Part shown: piece after piece, positions 1-18,264 of the stretch | Numbering within the stretch: the first letter of the stretch is position 1 | Layout of the letters: each line of letters begins with the position of its first letter | Assembly: GCF_052324685.1 (NCBI RefSeq) | Contig: NW_027506901.1 | Span: forward strand, 710,001-774,000 | From: Brachyhypopomus gauderio | Lineage: Eukaryota > Chordata > Actinopteri > Gymnotiformes > Hypopomidae | Reading direction: 5' to 3' | Length of the DNA: 64,000 nt | Notes under the pieces: model-generated | The model's input: the letters and a program-made list of their open reading frames with translations, nothing else | The model's database searches: none | Told to the model about the DNA's origin: nothing | Program-made: the position numbers and the translations under genes

Positions 1-595
1 CAGATCTACTACTAAACATATTACTACTACATACTAGCAGATCTACTACTAAATGTATTACTACTACATACTAGCAGATCTACTACTAAACATATTACTA
101 CTATATACTAGCAGATCTACTACTAAACATATTACTACTATATACTAGCAGATCTACTACTGAATGTATTACTACTATATACTAGCAGATCTACTACTAA
201 ACATATTACTACTATATACTAGCAGATCTACTACTAAACATATTACTACTATATACTAGCAGATCTACTACTAAATGTATTACTACTACATACTAGCAGA
301 TCTACTACTAAACATATTACTACTATATACTAGCAGATCTACTACTAAATGTATTACTACTACATACTAGCAGATCTACTACTAAACATATTACTACTAT
401 ATACTAGCAGATCTACTACTAAATGTATTACTACTACATACTAGCAGATCTACTACTAAATGTATTACTACTATATACTAGCAGATCTACTACTAAACAT
501 ATTACTACTATATACTAGCAGATCTACTACTAAATGTATTACTACTATATACTAGCAGATCTACTACTAAACGCATTACTACTATATACTAGCAG
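1..595. repeat. 37-bp minisatellite, about 16 copies
   Basis: Tandem copies of a 37-bp unit that begins CAGATCTACTACTAAA and ends ATACTAG, differing mostly at an ACATATT/ATGTATT block and a CTACATA/CTATATA block. The array runs off the left edge of the window, so its true length is unknown. It ends near 595, just before ordinary sequence. Confidence 0.95.
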
Positions 596-883
596 ATGCA
601 GTTTAGCTCCAACATGCATTGGCTAAAATAATAATAACCATCAAATACCCAGGACTACGACAGCTGGAGGCTTGATTTGGAAACAAGCCAAATAATATAA
701 TCAGTGCTGCTGTTGGATACTCCGTGGAGTAAGAGAGTAAGAAGGTAGGTACTCCGTGGAGTAAGGGAGTAAGGAAGTAGATGTCACATAGCGTTCACAC
801 CAAGACTCCTGGGAGGAGAGACCTGATCAGAGCTGGACACAGTCCCACCCAGAAAGACAGGATCAATCAGGCAGATAGTAGTC
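596..883. other. No recognisable gene
   Basis: Unique-looking sequence. A near-duplicated block (ACTCCGTGGAGTAAG) occurs at about 719 and 751. No coding or RNA feature is seen. Confidence 0.5.
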
Positions 884-1010
884 ATGGTGCAGGTGCAATC
901 ATGGAGCAGGGGTCGTCATGGTGCAGGGGTTGTCAAGGTGCAGGGGTCGTCAAGGTGCAGGGGTTGTCATGGTGCAGGGGTTGTCAAGGTGCAGGGGTTG
1001 TCATGGTCTA
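884..1010. repeat. 18-bp minisatellite
   Basis: Six to seven imperfect copies of GGTGCAGGGGTTGTCAAG or variants (GTCGTCAAG, GTTGTCATG). The unit is a multiple of three, which is why short ORFs cross it; they have no other support. Confidence 0.85.
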
Positions 1011-1014
1011 GGCA

Positions 1015-1429
1015 GCCACGGCAGGTTTGATTCCAAGCTGGGGAATGACTGAAGTATTGAGCAAGGCACCTAACCCCAACTGCTCCCCGGGTACCGGGCT
1101 GCCCACCGCTCTGGGCACATGTGATCCACAGCCCCCTAGTAATCACTAGTGTGTGTACCACAGCCCCCCTAGTAATCACTAGTGTGTGTACCACAGCCCC
1201 CCTAGTAATCACTAGTGTGTGTGTGTGTACCACAGCCCCCTAGTAATCACTGGTGTGTGTGTGTGTGTGTACCACAGCCCCACTAGTGATAACTAGTGTG
1301 TGTGTGTGTGTGTGTATATACACAGCTCCCTTGTGTTCACTAGTGTGTGTGTGTGTGTGTGTGCATACACAGATCCCTTGTGTTCACTAGTGTGTGTGTG
1401 TGTGTGTGTTTGTGTATACTCACAGCCCT

Positions 1430-1471
<42 letters not shown>

Positions 1472-1570
1472 CTCACGGCCCCCTAGTGTTCTAGTGTGTA
1501 TTCACTGCACAGATTAGTTAAATGCGGAGAACAAATGCCAATGTGTGAAAATCACAAATGGTAAATTGGT
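1015..1570 (+). mobile_element. SINE-like dispersed element expanded by internal (TG)n minisatellite
   Basis: The block running from a GATTCCAAGCTGGGGAATGA-type segment through GAGCAAGGCACCTAACCCC, CTGCCCACCGCTCTGGGCA and the CCCTAGTAATCACTAGTG segment to the ACTGCACAGATTAGTTAAAT end resembles a short interspersed repeat common in fish genomes (recognised from memory). A second, inverted partial copy lies at about 59400-59505. Here the CCCTAGT..CACTAGTGTGTG segment has been amplified about seven to eight times with growing (TG)n tracts (1130-1500), so the element is several times its expected length. Confidence 0.6.
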
Positions 1571-2085
1571 TCACTTTGACTTAAAGTTTTTAGTGGCATG
1601 AGAATAATGCACATAAAATCAACCAGTACAAGTCATACAAATAAATCCAATCTTCAAACTGTAACATCTGAACAAAAAACTAAAACTAAATATTTAAATA
1701 AAAGAATACAGACAAAACACAGAAGAAACAGCATTTCTACAGTTACCATACAGAGCACTTTGACTTGAACTTGAAATATGAAGAATGGTCATATTTAGCC
1801 TGATCCCAGGACAGCATGACGATATTGTCAGTTGCGCTGAACAATGTAAATAAATGTAAATGTAATGTGAATATCAGAACAGCGATGACCTCAGCAGTGT
1901 GATGTCACAAAGGTGAGTCAGTTCTCAGGCTGCACCCTTCAACTCTGGAGCACGGACCAGGACATCCTGAGTGACCAGTGACCCAATGCTTCTGTGCCAG
2001 AGGAAGCTGAGAAAAACCTCCCTGAGCCAGGGTAGCGCTAGGCTTATTCTCGTGAACTCTGAGTTTACTAAGTAACTCTGACATC
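1571..2085. other. AT-rich intergenic DNA, no gene seen
   Basis: No open frame or splice pattern that I can defend. Short ORFs on the minus strand (about 1905-2165) run into the adjacent minisatellite and match nothing I recognise. Confidence 0.5.
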
Positions 2086-2090
2086 AACTC

Positions 2091-3068
2091 AAAGTTTGGA
2101 ATAACTGTGACATCAAGTGAACGTTTGATGTAACTGACATCAGATGAACATGATAACTGTGACATCAGGTGAACGTTAGATGTAACTGTGACATCAGGTG
2201 AACATTAGATGTAACTGTGACATCAGGTGAGCGTGTGATGTAACTGTGACATCAGGTGAACGTTTGATGTATCTGTGACATCAGGTGAACGTTAGATGTA
2301 ACTGTGACATCAGGTGAACGTTAGATGTAACTGTGACATCAGGTGAACGTTAGATGTAACTGTGACATCAGGTGAACGTGTGATGTAACTGTGACATCAG
2401 GTGAAAGTTTGATGTAACTGTGACATCAGGTGAACGTTAGATGTAACTGTGACATCAGGTGAACGTTAGATGTAACTGTGACATCAGGTGAACGTGTGAT
2501 GTAACTGTGACATCAGGTGAACGTTTGATGTAACTGTGACATCAGGTGAACGTGTGATAACTGTGACATCAAGTGAACATTTGATGTAACTGTGAGTTAC
2601 AGCGGCGCCTTGAAGCATGGCCACTCTAGGTTCTCGGTGCTTTACACCGGGGTCCTGGGGAAACTGAATTTCCCACTCGTGGGATCAATAAAGTCATTAT
2701 CATTATTATCATTATCAGGTGAACGTTTGATGTAACTGTGACATCAGTTGAGCGTGTGATATAACTGACATCATATAAACGTGTGATATAACTGCGACAT
2801 CAGGTGAACGTGTGATATAACTGTGACATCAGGTGAACCTGTGATGTAACTGTGACATCATATAAACGTGTGATATAACTGTGACATCAGGTGAACCTGT
2901 GATGTAACTGTGACATCAGGTGAACGTGTGATGTAACTGTGACATCAGGTGAACCTGTGATATAACTGTGACATCAGGTGAACCTGTGATGTAACTGTGA
3001 CATCAGGTGAACCTGTGATATAACTGTGACATCAGGTGAACGTGTGATATAACTGTGACATCAGGTGA
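2091..3068. repeat. 29-bp minisatellite (TGTGACATCAGGTGAACG..)
   Basis: About 28-30 copies of a 29-bp unit built from GTAACTGTGACATCAGGTG followed by AACGTTAGAT or AACGTGTGAT. It is interrupted at 2594-2715 by a retrotransposon-tail-like segment. Copies to the right of the interruption carry a different dominant variant (GTGATATAACTGTGACATCA), so the two halves have homogenised separately. Confidence 0.9.
2594..2715 (+). mobile_element. Non-LTR retrotransposon 3' tail (fragment)
   Basis: Segment inside the 29-bp array ending in TTTCCCACTCGTGGGATCAA, then TAAAGT and an (ATTATC) microsatellite. A hairpin followed by GGGATCAATAAAG and a short-repeat tail is the usual 3' end of LINE and LINE-dependent SINE copies in fish. 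No coding part is present. A related tail on the opposite strand is at 63117-63230. Confidence 0.55.
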
Positions 3069-3710
3069 GTTTGATGCAACAAGGTCATAGAGGTCATGTA
3101 TGACTCTGGCTTGGTAAACATGGTAACACATGGAATAAAACACAGTGTGTGCCTTTAATCAAATCTCTGCAAATAATTTATACCTCACTAGAAAAAGGCT
3201 GAAGAAAAAGGAAAACAAACTCTAAATAATCTTATTTATTTTCTAAAAGACTTTTATTTTCTTCTCTATAAATGGGGGGAGTACACTATAAGCACACTAA
3301 TGCACTAGAGTACTTATCTAATCTTCTGTATATTCATATAAATGACCCAATCACCTGAAGTGTATTTACTGCTACATCTTTTGTCTTTATGAAAAGCAGT
3401 TGAGATGATGATAAAGATGATGATGATGATGATGGAAGTGTTATGATGATGAAGAGAGGTGTGATGGCCCTCTACACAGGTAACGTCCACCCTACCAGCA
3501 CACAGCAGGGCCTGACCTTTCTGACCTGAAGGTCATATCATCTGTGCACATACACCATTCCCCAAGGCTCAGGGTGACCTTTGACCTTGCGTTAATCACT
3601 GGACAAACGGTAAGGGGGTCATTTTTTCCATCTAATGGAAATGACACAGAGCACACACAGACTTTCAGCAGATATTTGTATTGTTAGAGGTTGCTGTGTT
3701 TAAGTTACCT

Positions 3711-3761
<51 letters not shown>

Positions 3762-3770
3762 CGTGTGTGT
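3711..3770. repeat. (TG)n microsatellite
   Basis: A run of TG dinucleotides with two GC interruptions, about 130 bp beyond the vma21 stop codon in the transcribed direction. Confidence 0.9.
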
Positions 3771-3821
3771 CATGCTCTGTAGATTCTTCTCTCCTTCCTA
3801 ATACACCGTAAACTCCTCCGT

Positions 3822-3896
3822 CGTATCTCTCCAGTCGTATCTCTCCAGTCGTATCTCTCCAGTCGTATCTCTCCAGTCGTTTCTCTCATCCCTCTC
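3822..3896. repeat. 14-bp repeat at the vma21 stop codon
   Basis: Five to six tandem copies of CGTATCTCTCCAGT (plus-strand reading). The last copies lie within about 10 nt of the vma21 stop codon, so the repeat is in the 3' UTR if the mRNA continues past the stop. Confidence 0.85.
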
Positions 3897-5020
3897 TCAG
3901 TCTTGTTTTCCTTCTCTGAACTGCCGTGATCCTTCGTTCCATGCTGCATATACAAACAGTGCCAGGACCACATGCACTGCTACCACGGCAACGATGGCAC
4001 CATAGAAGTAGCTGTCGTTGCTGGAGTAACCCAGTGATGCTGAGAACACATGAGAGAACTTGGTCAACTTCACACTACAATCACAAATTCATTTTCAAAA
4101 TGAGGTTATTAGTTTCAGACTCTAAAAACGGTTCAACTACAGGATGCTGCCAGGAAATAACTACAGGGGCGGGGAAAGGGGCGGAGAAGGGGGTGGAGAA
4201 GGGGGCGGAGCAGGTGTGTGTCTTATGGCGTTTAAGACCCAGAAGATTGGCCAAAAGCCCTGCCCAAGATGTTTTCAGAAACTAAAGTAAAACATAAACA
4301 AATAAATAAATGTATCGAATTGGACTGGTAAAAAAAAACAATGTTCGAAAAACACTTAATCGAATTAATACTAACAAATGATTTAAAAACAACCGTTGAA
4401 GTTTTAAATGGAGTTCTAGACTTGGCAACCCTGTTGGTCACCTCCATTAGCTGGTGGTAGATAAATCTCTAGTTAGTCTGAATGTTAATACATTTTATAA
4501 AGTGAATGAAGTGTACTAAAACGATAGATGTGGAGCTGGGGTTTTGTCTGACTTCTGAATATGTATGACTGCCAAAGTGACCTAAAAGTTTTATTCTGAC
4601 CCATTAGAATAGGAGAAATGCAGACGAAATGCAGGAGAAATGCCTTTTAGATGTTATATCTAAATGTAAATCTGTTTGGCTTCGCCCATGGATATAACAT
4701 TAAGATTACAGTACTCCGTCATAAATAACATTTCTGATTTCTAGTGTATGTGGACGTGATGTCTTAATTTAGGTGGGTGGACTACCTTCAAACAGATACG
4801 TTTTGGATGCAAAGTACAGTCCGATTGGTAGCGTGATCATCAACACGGTGTAAAAAAGCAGAGTCTTCAACACCGCCAGCAGGGACCCGTCGTTCCTGGC
4901 GCAGAGAGGAGTTCAAGTGTAACTGTTTATGCGGACTGGCGAATGTTACGCCTCAGGAAAACACACTGGACCTGCATAAGTAGGTTGTAACTACGCCGAT
5001 TCTTCTGAATCCTCGGCCAT
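3897..5020 (-). CDS. vma21: Vma21, V-ATPase assembly factor
   Basis: Small ER membrane chaperone that assists assembly of the V-ATPase membrane sector. Three exons on the minus strand: 5020-4995, 4895-4786 and 4039-3897, giving 279 nt and 92 residues with matching phases and GT-AG junctions. The product has two hydrophobic segments (about residues 17-37, ending GLYFASK, and 57-77, in AIVAVVAVHVVLALFVY) and ends AWNEGSRQFREGKQD, nearly the same as vertebrate VMA21. Membrane segments and tail are convincing. The N-terminus (MAEDSEESAND) is shorter than the roughly 101-residue human protein and lacks the usual PPEF block. Either the first exon has diverged or I have chosen the wrong first exon; the phase fit (GC|G) favours the one chosen. 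Its neighbour is the melatonin receptor, as on human Xq28. Confidence 0.88.
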
Positions 5021-5932
5021 TCTAACCCAAGGCGCTCGGTTCAGGTGTCGCTGCAGCGGGAGCCCTAACAAACCTTTATAGTAAAAACGTGTCATACCCT
5101 CTACTGTCAGCCGCCGCTCCGGTCTTCGGGGTGACAGATACGTTGTCGTAGTCTTGCATCTTAACTTTGTAACAGACAAAATACGTTTAATCAATTGAGG
5201 TAATTCAGACGCCAAATTCTTCTCTGCGACATACTCTCAAATCCGCTGGTTTCCGGGTAGTTACCACATGACTGTAATGCTACTGCGCGCTTCCTATTTG
5301 TTACCACTAGAGGGAGACACTGCACCGAATATATACGACGTTACTGCGTCGAATATACATGCTCCCTATATTTGATATGTTCTATATTCAAATAGTGCTC
5401 CGTTAGAGTTTAACATAAGGACTTCAGTAATTCATCTCTTATTATTAAACCCAGATACACACATTATAAACACACGCAGACACACCAGCTGAAGATGGAA
5501 GCTTCCTATGGAAAATACGAGTGTGTTTTTGACAAAATGCATTATTGAACTTGATTTAAAAACCATGTTCTAATAAATTCTTGGTATTATAATGTTAAGG
5601 TCTGCATGTTCTATGTAATATTTTATTTATTGATGAATGTACATTATTGGAAAAAGCAATAAACTGTCAGTACAGTTTACATTTTATTGGAATTTGTATA
5701 CAATATGAACTCTGTTTTGTAGGAGAAAAGATTAATTATCAGAATAGTATTTCATTCCGTGTACAATTGCAGGTATATGTGAAGTATAAAAATAATATCT
5801 AAGTAGAAACATAGAAGTATGTTTAAAGTGTAATATATATTGTAAACAACTGTAGCACTGAACTTAGATACATAGTTATTAAACTAACAGATCAACTTTA
5901 TACTTCACTGTCCTTTAATGACCTTTAGTGAC
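5021..5932. other. vma21 upstream region, otherwise no gene seen
   Basis: The first about 250 bp carry CpG dinucleotides and presumably hold the vma21 promoter and 5' UTR. Beyond about 5350 the DNA is AT-rich with no recognisable gene. Confidence 0.45.
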
Positions 5933-6102
5933 CTGTCCTTTTGTGAGACACATGGGTCCAATCTGTCCTTTAGTGAGACACACTGTTCCATTCTGTCCTT
6001 TAGTGAGACACACAGGTTCAGTCTGTCCTTTAGTGAGACACACGGGTTCAGTCTGTCCTTTAGTGAGACACACGGGTCCATTCTGTCCTTTAGTGAGACA
6101 CA
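5933..6102. repeat. 30-bp minisatellite (GTCCTTTAGTGAGACACA..)
   Basis: About five and a half copies of a 30-bp unit starting GTCCTTTAGTGAGACACA with variable GGGTCCATTCT-type ends. Because 30 is a multiple of three, short ORFs are open on both strands; these are artefacts. Confidence 0.9.
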
Positions 6103-6440
6103 GGCCCACTGTGTTTCAACCTAATTAGCATGTGGAATCAGTGCCCTAGGACTTGAACAACTCATCAAATAATCTTAGTCCTTGTCTAGGCTTTGTCTTT
6201 GTCTTTGTCCTTCGGCTGTAATACTCACCTGTATTTTTTAGAACAATTATGTGAAGTGTAGTTTTTGGTGGTATTAGTGAGGTGTTTTGCAGGCTGCAGG
6301 TTGGGTTGTTTGGACAGGGATGTAAACCATGCAATTGAAGTGTGGAGCTGCGTTAAATACTCTTTAAATGCACACACCTCAACACACATTTTTCATAAAG
6401 GTGATATACACCTCCCTTCCAGACAATTAGCCCCACCCCC

Positions 6441-14232
<7,792 letters not shown>

Positions 14233-14630
14233 TCTCACACACTACGCCAGAGTTCTTCCCTCTTTACGACTGAAAACATCTTCAGTTTGCGTCTGTAAAA
14301 CTGCAGCGCGTCTGTCATTAGAGTTTACAGCGCAGTAATAATATCGGATGTGCTCCACATTTCATCCCGACAGTAACTATAAGCACGCCGTCTGGCACCA
14401 GTCAAGTCGCAGTGTTCAGGTCGGTCCCGGTTCAGCAGTGTTAGTGTTAGCAGTGCAAACTTTCATCTCCGTCGATACCGGGTCGTAAACTTCTCGCGTC
14501 TCGCGCTCGTTCCGCAGCATCCCCAACCGCGCCTTCCGCGCGCGAGGACACCTCAGCCGCGCGCGCTCCCTGTGCGCTGGTCCGCGCCCACACTATCCAC
14601 CGGAGTTGTTAATGTAAAGATTCCGTTAAG
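14233..14630 (-). promoter_or_regulatory. mtnr1c 5' UTR and CpG-rich promoter region
   Basis: CpG-dense stretch (especially 14490-14590, with GCGCGCG runs) directly upstream of the mtnr1c start codon. No TATA box can be assigned with confidence. Confidence 0.5.
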
Positions 14631-14717
14631 TTCCACAAGTATTACAATGCTAAATGCAGATGTAAGTGTAGACTCGCCTTTTGCAGTTCACTAACGCGCG
14701 TGGGAAAAACGTGAAGG

Positions 14718-14822
14718 ATTAACCCTAGACACTAACCCTAACCCCTAAACCCAAACACTAACGCTGAACCGAAACCCTTGAACCTAACCCTAGACCCTAA
14801 CTTAACCCTAGACCCTAACCCA
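14718..14822. repeat. Degenerate telomere-like repeats
   Basis: About 100 bp rich in CCCTAA-type hexamers (CTAACCCTAACCCCTAAACC, CCTAACCCTAGACCCTAACT) mixed with degenerate units, just upstream of mtnr1c. Confidence 0.75.
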
Positions 14823-16480
14823 CTCACAGAACAGGTGCTCAGTGCATTACTCAGTGCAAATACTCGGTTTTCTTTTTATAGTTGAATTATGCAGTGTTTT
14901 TAAAAATCACACGAGGACTTGATCAACAGAACCTTCATAAAAGCCATTTAATTTCATATTAACTGATGTCACCACATATCACACCACAGAACATTTACAT
15001 CATTATGTCCTTGTTGAATCCTTTCCATACATAACGAATCTGGAGCATTTTGCTAACTGAATGAATATACTGTTTTAACCTTATTAAGTGAGTTTTAAAA
15101 AATTATATTTTAATTTTCTCAGAGTAGAACTGTCACACCACATGACTAACAAAAATGGACCCATTAATCATTTGAAAGAAGTGATAAAAGGAGTTTATAA
15201 ATTAATAAAATAAATTAACTCATCATCCAGCCTTCAAATCTATACAAAATTTCGAAGGGACATTCTGTTGTCCATCAAACTGCCTGTTTAAATAACCTGC
15301 CAATGACATGGTGTTCATCTATACTGCCATTGGCAGTTGAGGCAATGGACCATGAACATAGTGCGCTGTGCTTCTGGATCCTTGTCGAGCCAGTATCAGA
15401 TTGTAGCTGCTGCTGTGTTCTGTTCAAGCAACTAGTGTGTGCATAGGGTGTGTGAAATCTATCCTGTCATCACAGTAGTTTCTTAGTCGTACTGGGTAGT
15501 TGAGACGATGGGTCATGAGCATAGTAATAGGGTATTATTAGATCATAGTAGTAGGTATTATTAGATCATAGTCGTTGGTTGGTTAATACATCCTAGCCAA
15601 GCCTTTTGCATGACTCCAGATGTTAGGTGCAGGATTTTATTATCTTCCTGTATTATGTTACATATATACTGCTATGTCATCATGTTTATATACGAATGGA
15701 TTTGAACTTAAATTAATTAAATATAAGCAGCTGCACAGCTTTTATCAGCATTTAAACTCCTCTCTCAGATTTAAGTGGTCTTAAACTCCTGTCTCACTGT
15801 TCAGACTTAAGTGGTCTTAAAGTTCTCACATTGCGTAAACTATAAGGCCTTTCAGGCTCACATGGTCTTTCGCATTCGAAAATTTAATTCACAGATAAAT
15901 TAATACCACTAACACCACATTCCCCTTATTAAATCAATTTATTTATAAAATAAGGTTTTGCATTGGGTTTTGTTCCCTGCTATCTTATAGTTTTCTGATC
16001 AAGTAACACATTAACTGTTGATCTGCATTTCCTGTGTGAAATTGATATTATAAAGAATAAGTTTTAATGTAATAATCTCGTCATTATTATGGGGGGGGGG
16101 GGTATGTTGCTTTCGTTTAATTACATTTATTAATAGCGTTGTTTATATAAACGTATACGAGAGTGTGGTGATTTATTAAATAAAAGTTATATGTTTTTGG
16201 GACGTGTTTTTCATTTTCTGTGGGCATACACAAAACTAAAAAATATACCTGCTTTAGCTTTTGTTTTAAAGAAGGCAGAATTAATTGAGCATAATGTTCC
16301 ATCTCTTTTTCAGTGGCAACACAAGCTGGCATTCTGTCATATGAATTACATTTATGAATATTATTTTTTTCATTAAAAGTAGATTTGTATATATTTTTTG
16401 CATTGTGATTTTCCAAAAGCAGCCAGAACCACACGCCCCTAACTAACGTCATTACATCATTTCCTCATACAGAGCGAGAG
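14823..16480. other. Intergenic DNA between mtnr1c and nono, no gene seen
   Basis: AT-rich. A TTGAG.CAATGG.CATGA.CATAGT motif is imperfectly repeated at about 15335 and 15498, and there is a G10 run near 16091. Short ORFs at 16117-16452 lack support. Confidence 0.45.
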
Positions 16481-16722
16481 TTCATGGGAGTTTGAAACCG
16501 ACATAAACCAATGAGAAGGTTCGTAGTTACTTGCGTAATTTTATTGGCGTACAACTGTCCAATCAAACCTCGCATTCATCGTTTTGAAAACGCCCGAGCA
16601 GCGAATGAGCAGCTAGTGAGGTCATCAGGTTAGGCTGCGCTCTGCTCCGCCCCGTCTTCTTTGTGGCCAACCTACTTCTGTTCGCGGCCGGTTTTACGGG
16701 AATATTCGTAAACTACGTGAAG
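16481..16722 (+). promoter_or_regulatory. nono promoter and putative non-coding exon 1
   Basis: CCAAT-type boxes (CCAATGAG at about 16508, CCAATCAA at about 16559) precede a GC-rich, CpG-containing stretch. A good donor (GTGAAG|GTAACT, GT at 16723) could end a non-coding first exon spliced to the ATG exon at 18265. The transcription start is not determinable here. Confidence 0.5.
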
Positions 16723-17116
16723 GTAACTGTGTTTGTTCACGTATTAAATGTTACGTACGTCGCCAGCGTCCTAACTGTTGAATGTGGCCGATTAACAGCC
16801 GTTTTTACTGGAGTTACCAACTTAAACGTTGCATGTGGAAGGTAGCCTAGCTAGCTACGTAAGCTAACCAGCTACTAAAGCAGCTCCGTTGCTAGGCTAA
16901 CGTTAGCGCGAGCCCAGCTCGGTTAACGGCCGTAACGGCGGCGATCTCGCGCGGTGCGTGAGGGGCGCGGGGCGCTGCTGCGGCATTAGGAGTGCAGCTA
17001 GCTAGCGAGGGGACCTGCACAGCGACTTTAACTAACACAGCTAACCGACACACCGCTGCACGAGAGCCGCATCAGCGCTGCTGAACTGCGGCGCCTCCGC
17101 TTCAGTGCTCCGGGGT

Positions 17117-18105
17117 TCCTGTATATCAGAACAATCATCACACTCTCTATCAGAACCATCTTCATCACACTCACTATCAGAACCATCTTCATCACGCTCA
17201 CTATCAGAATCATCTTCATCACACTCACTACCAGAACCATCTTCATCACACTCACTACCAGAACCATCTTCATCACACTCGCTACCAGAACCATCTTCAT
17301 CACACTCGCTACCAGAACCATCTTCATCACACTCACTACCAGAACCATCTTCATCACACTCGCTATTAGAACCATCTTCATCACACTCGCTATTAGAACC
17401 ATCTTCATCACACTCGCTATTAGAACCATCTTCATCACACTCGCTATTAGAACCATCTTCATCACACTCGCTATTAGAACCATCTTCATCACACTCGCTA
17501 CCAGAAACATCTTCATCACACTCACTACCAGAACCATCTTTATCACACTCACTATCAGAACAATCATCACACTCACTATCAGAACCATCTTTATCACACT
17601 CGCTATCAGAACCGTCTTCATCACACTCGCTATCAGAACCGTCTTCATCACACTCGCTATCAGAATCATCTTCATCACACTCGCTATTAGAATCATCTTC
17701 ATCACACTCGCTATCAGAACCGTCTTCATCACACTCGCTACCAGAACCATCTTCATCACACTCACTATCAGAACAATCATCACACTCACTATCAGAACCA
17801 TCTTCTTCACACTCGCTATCAGAACCATCTTCATCACACTCGCTATCAGAACCGTGTTCATCACACTCACTGTCAGAACAACCATCACACTCACTATTAG
17901 AACCGTGTTCATCTCACTCGCTATTAGAACCGTGTTCATCTCACTCGCTATCAGAACCGTGTTCATCTCACTCGCTATCAGAACCGTGTTCATCTCACTC
18001 GCTATCAGAACCGTGTTCATCTCACTCGCTATCAGAACCGTGTTCATCACACTCGCTATCAGAACCGTGTTCATCACACTCGCTATCAGAACCATTCTCA
18101 TCGCA
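17117..18105. repeat. 27-bp minisatellite in nono intron 1
   Basis: About 36 copies of a 27-bp unit around CACTCGCTATCAGAACCATC. The period is nine codons, so both strands stay open for about 360 codons (SSSHSLSEP on plus, MKMVLIASV on minus). No splice or homology evidence makes it coding. Confidence 0.95.
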
Positions 18106-18264
18106 CATCACAGGGGTTTACTATTGGATTATCCTAGCTGAAGCTCTTCTTGTTCTTCAGAGACTTGGTGTGCTGCACGTTTGCTGAGTGCTGGGTACAC
18201 ACCACTCGAGTTTCTGTTCTTCTGTAGTTACTGTAGGTTTATAGAAATGGTTCTTTGTTTCCAG

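Noticed and set aside
17028-18187. 360-codon ORFs on both strands
   Set aside because: A 27-bp repeat keeps both strands open; no homology or exon signals.
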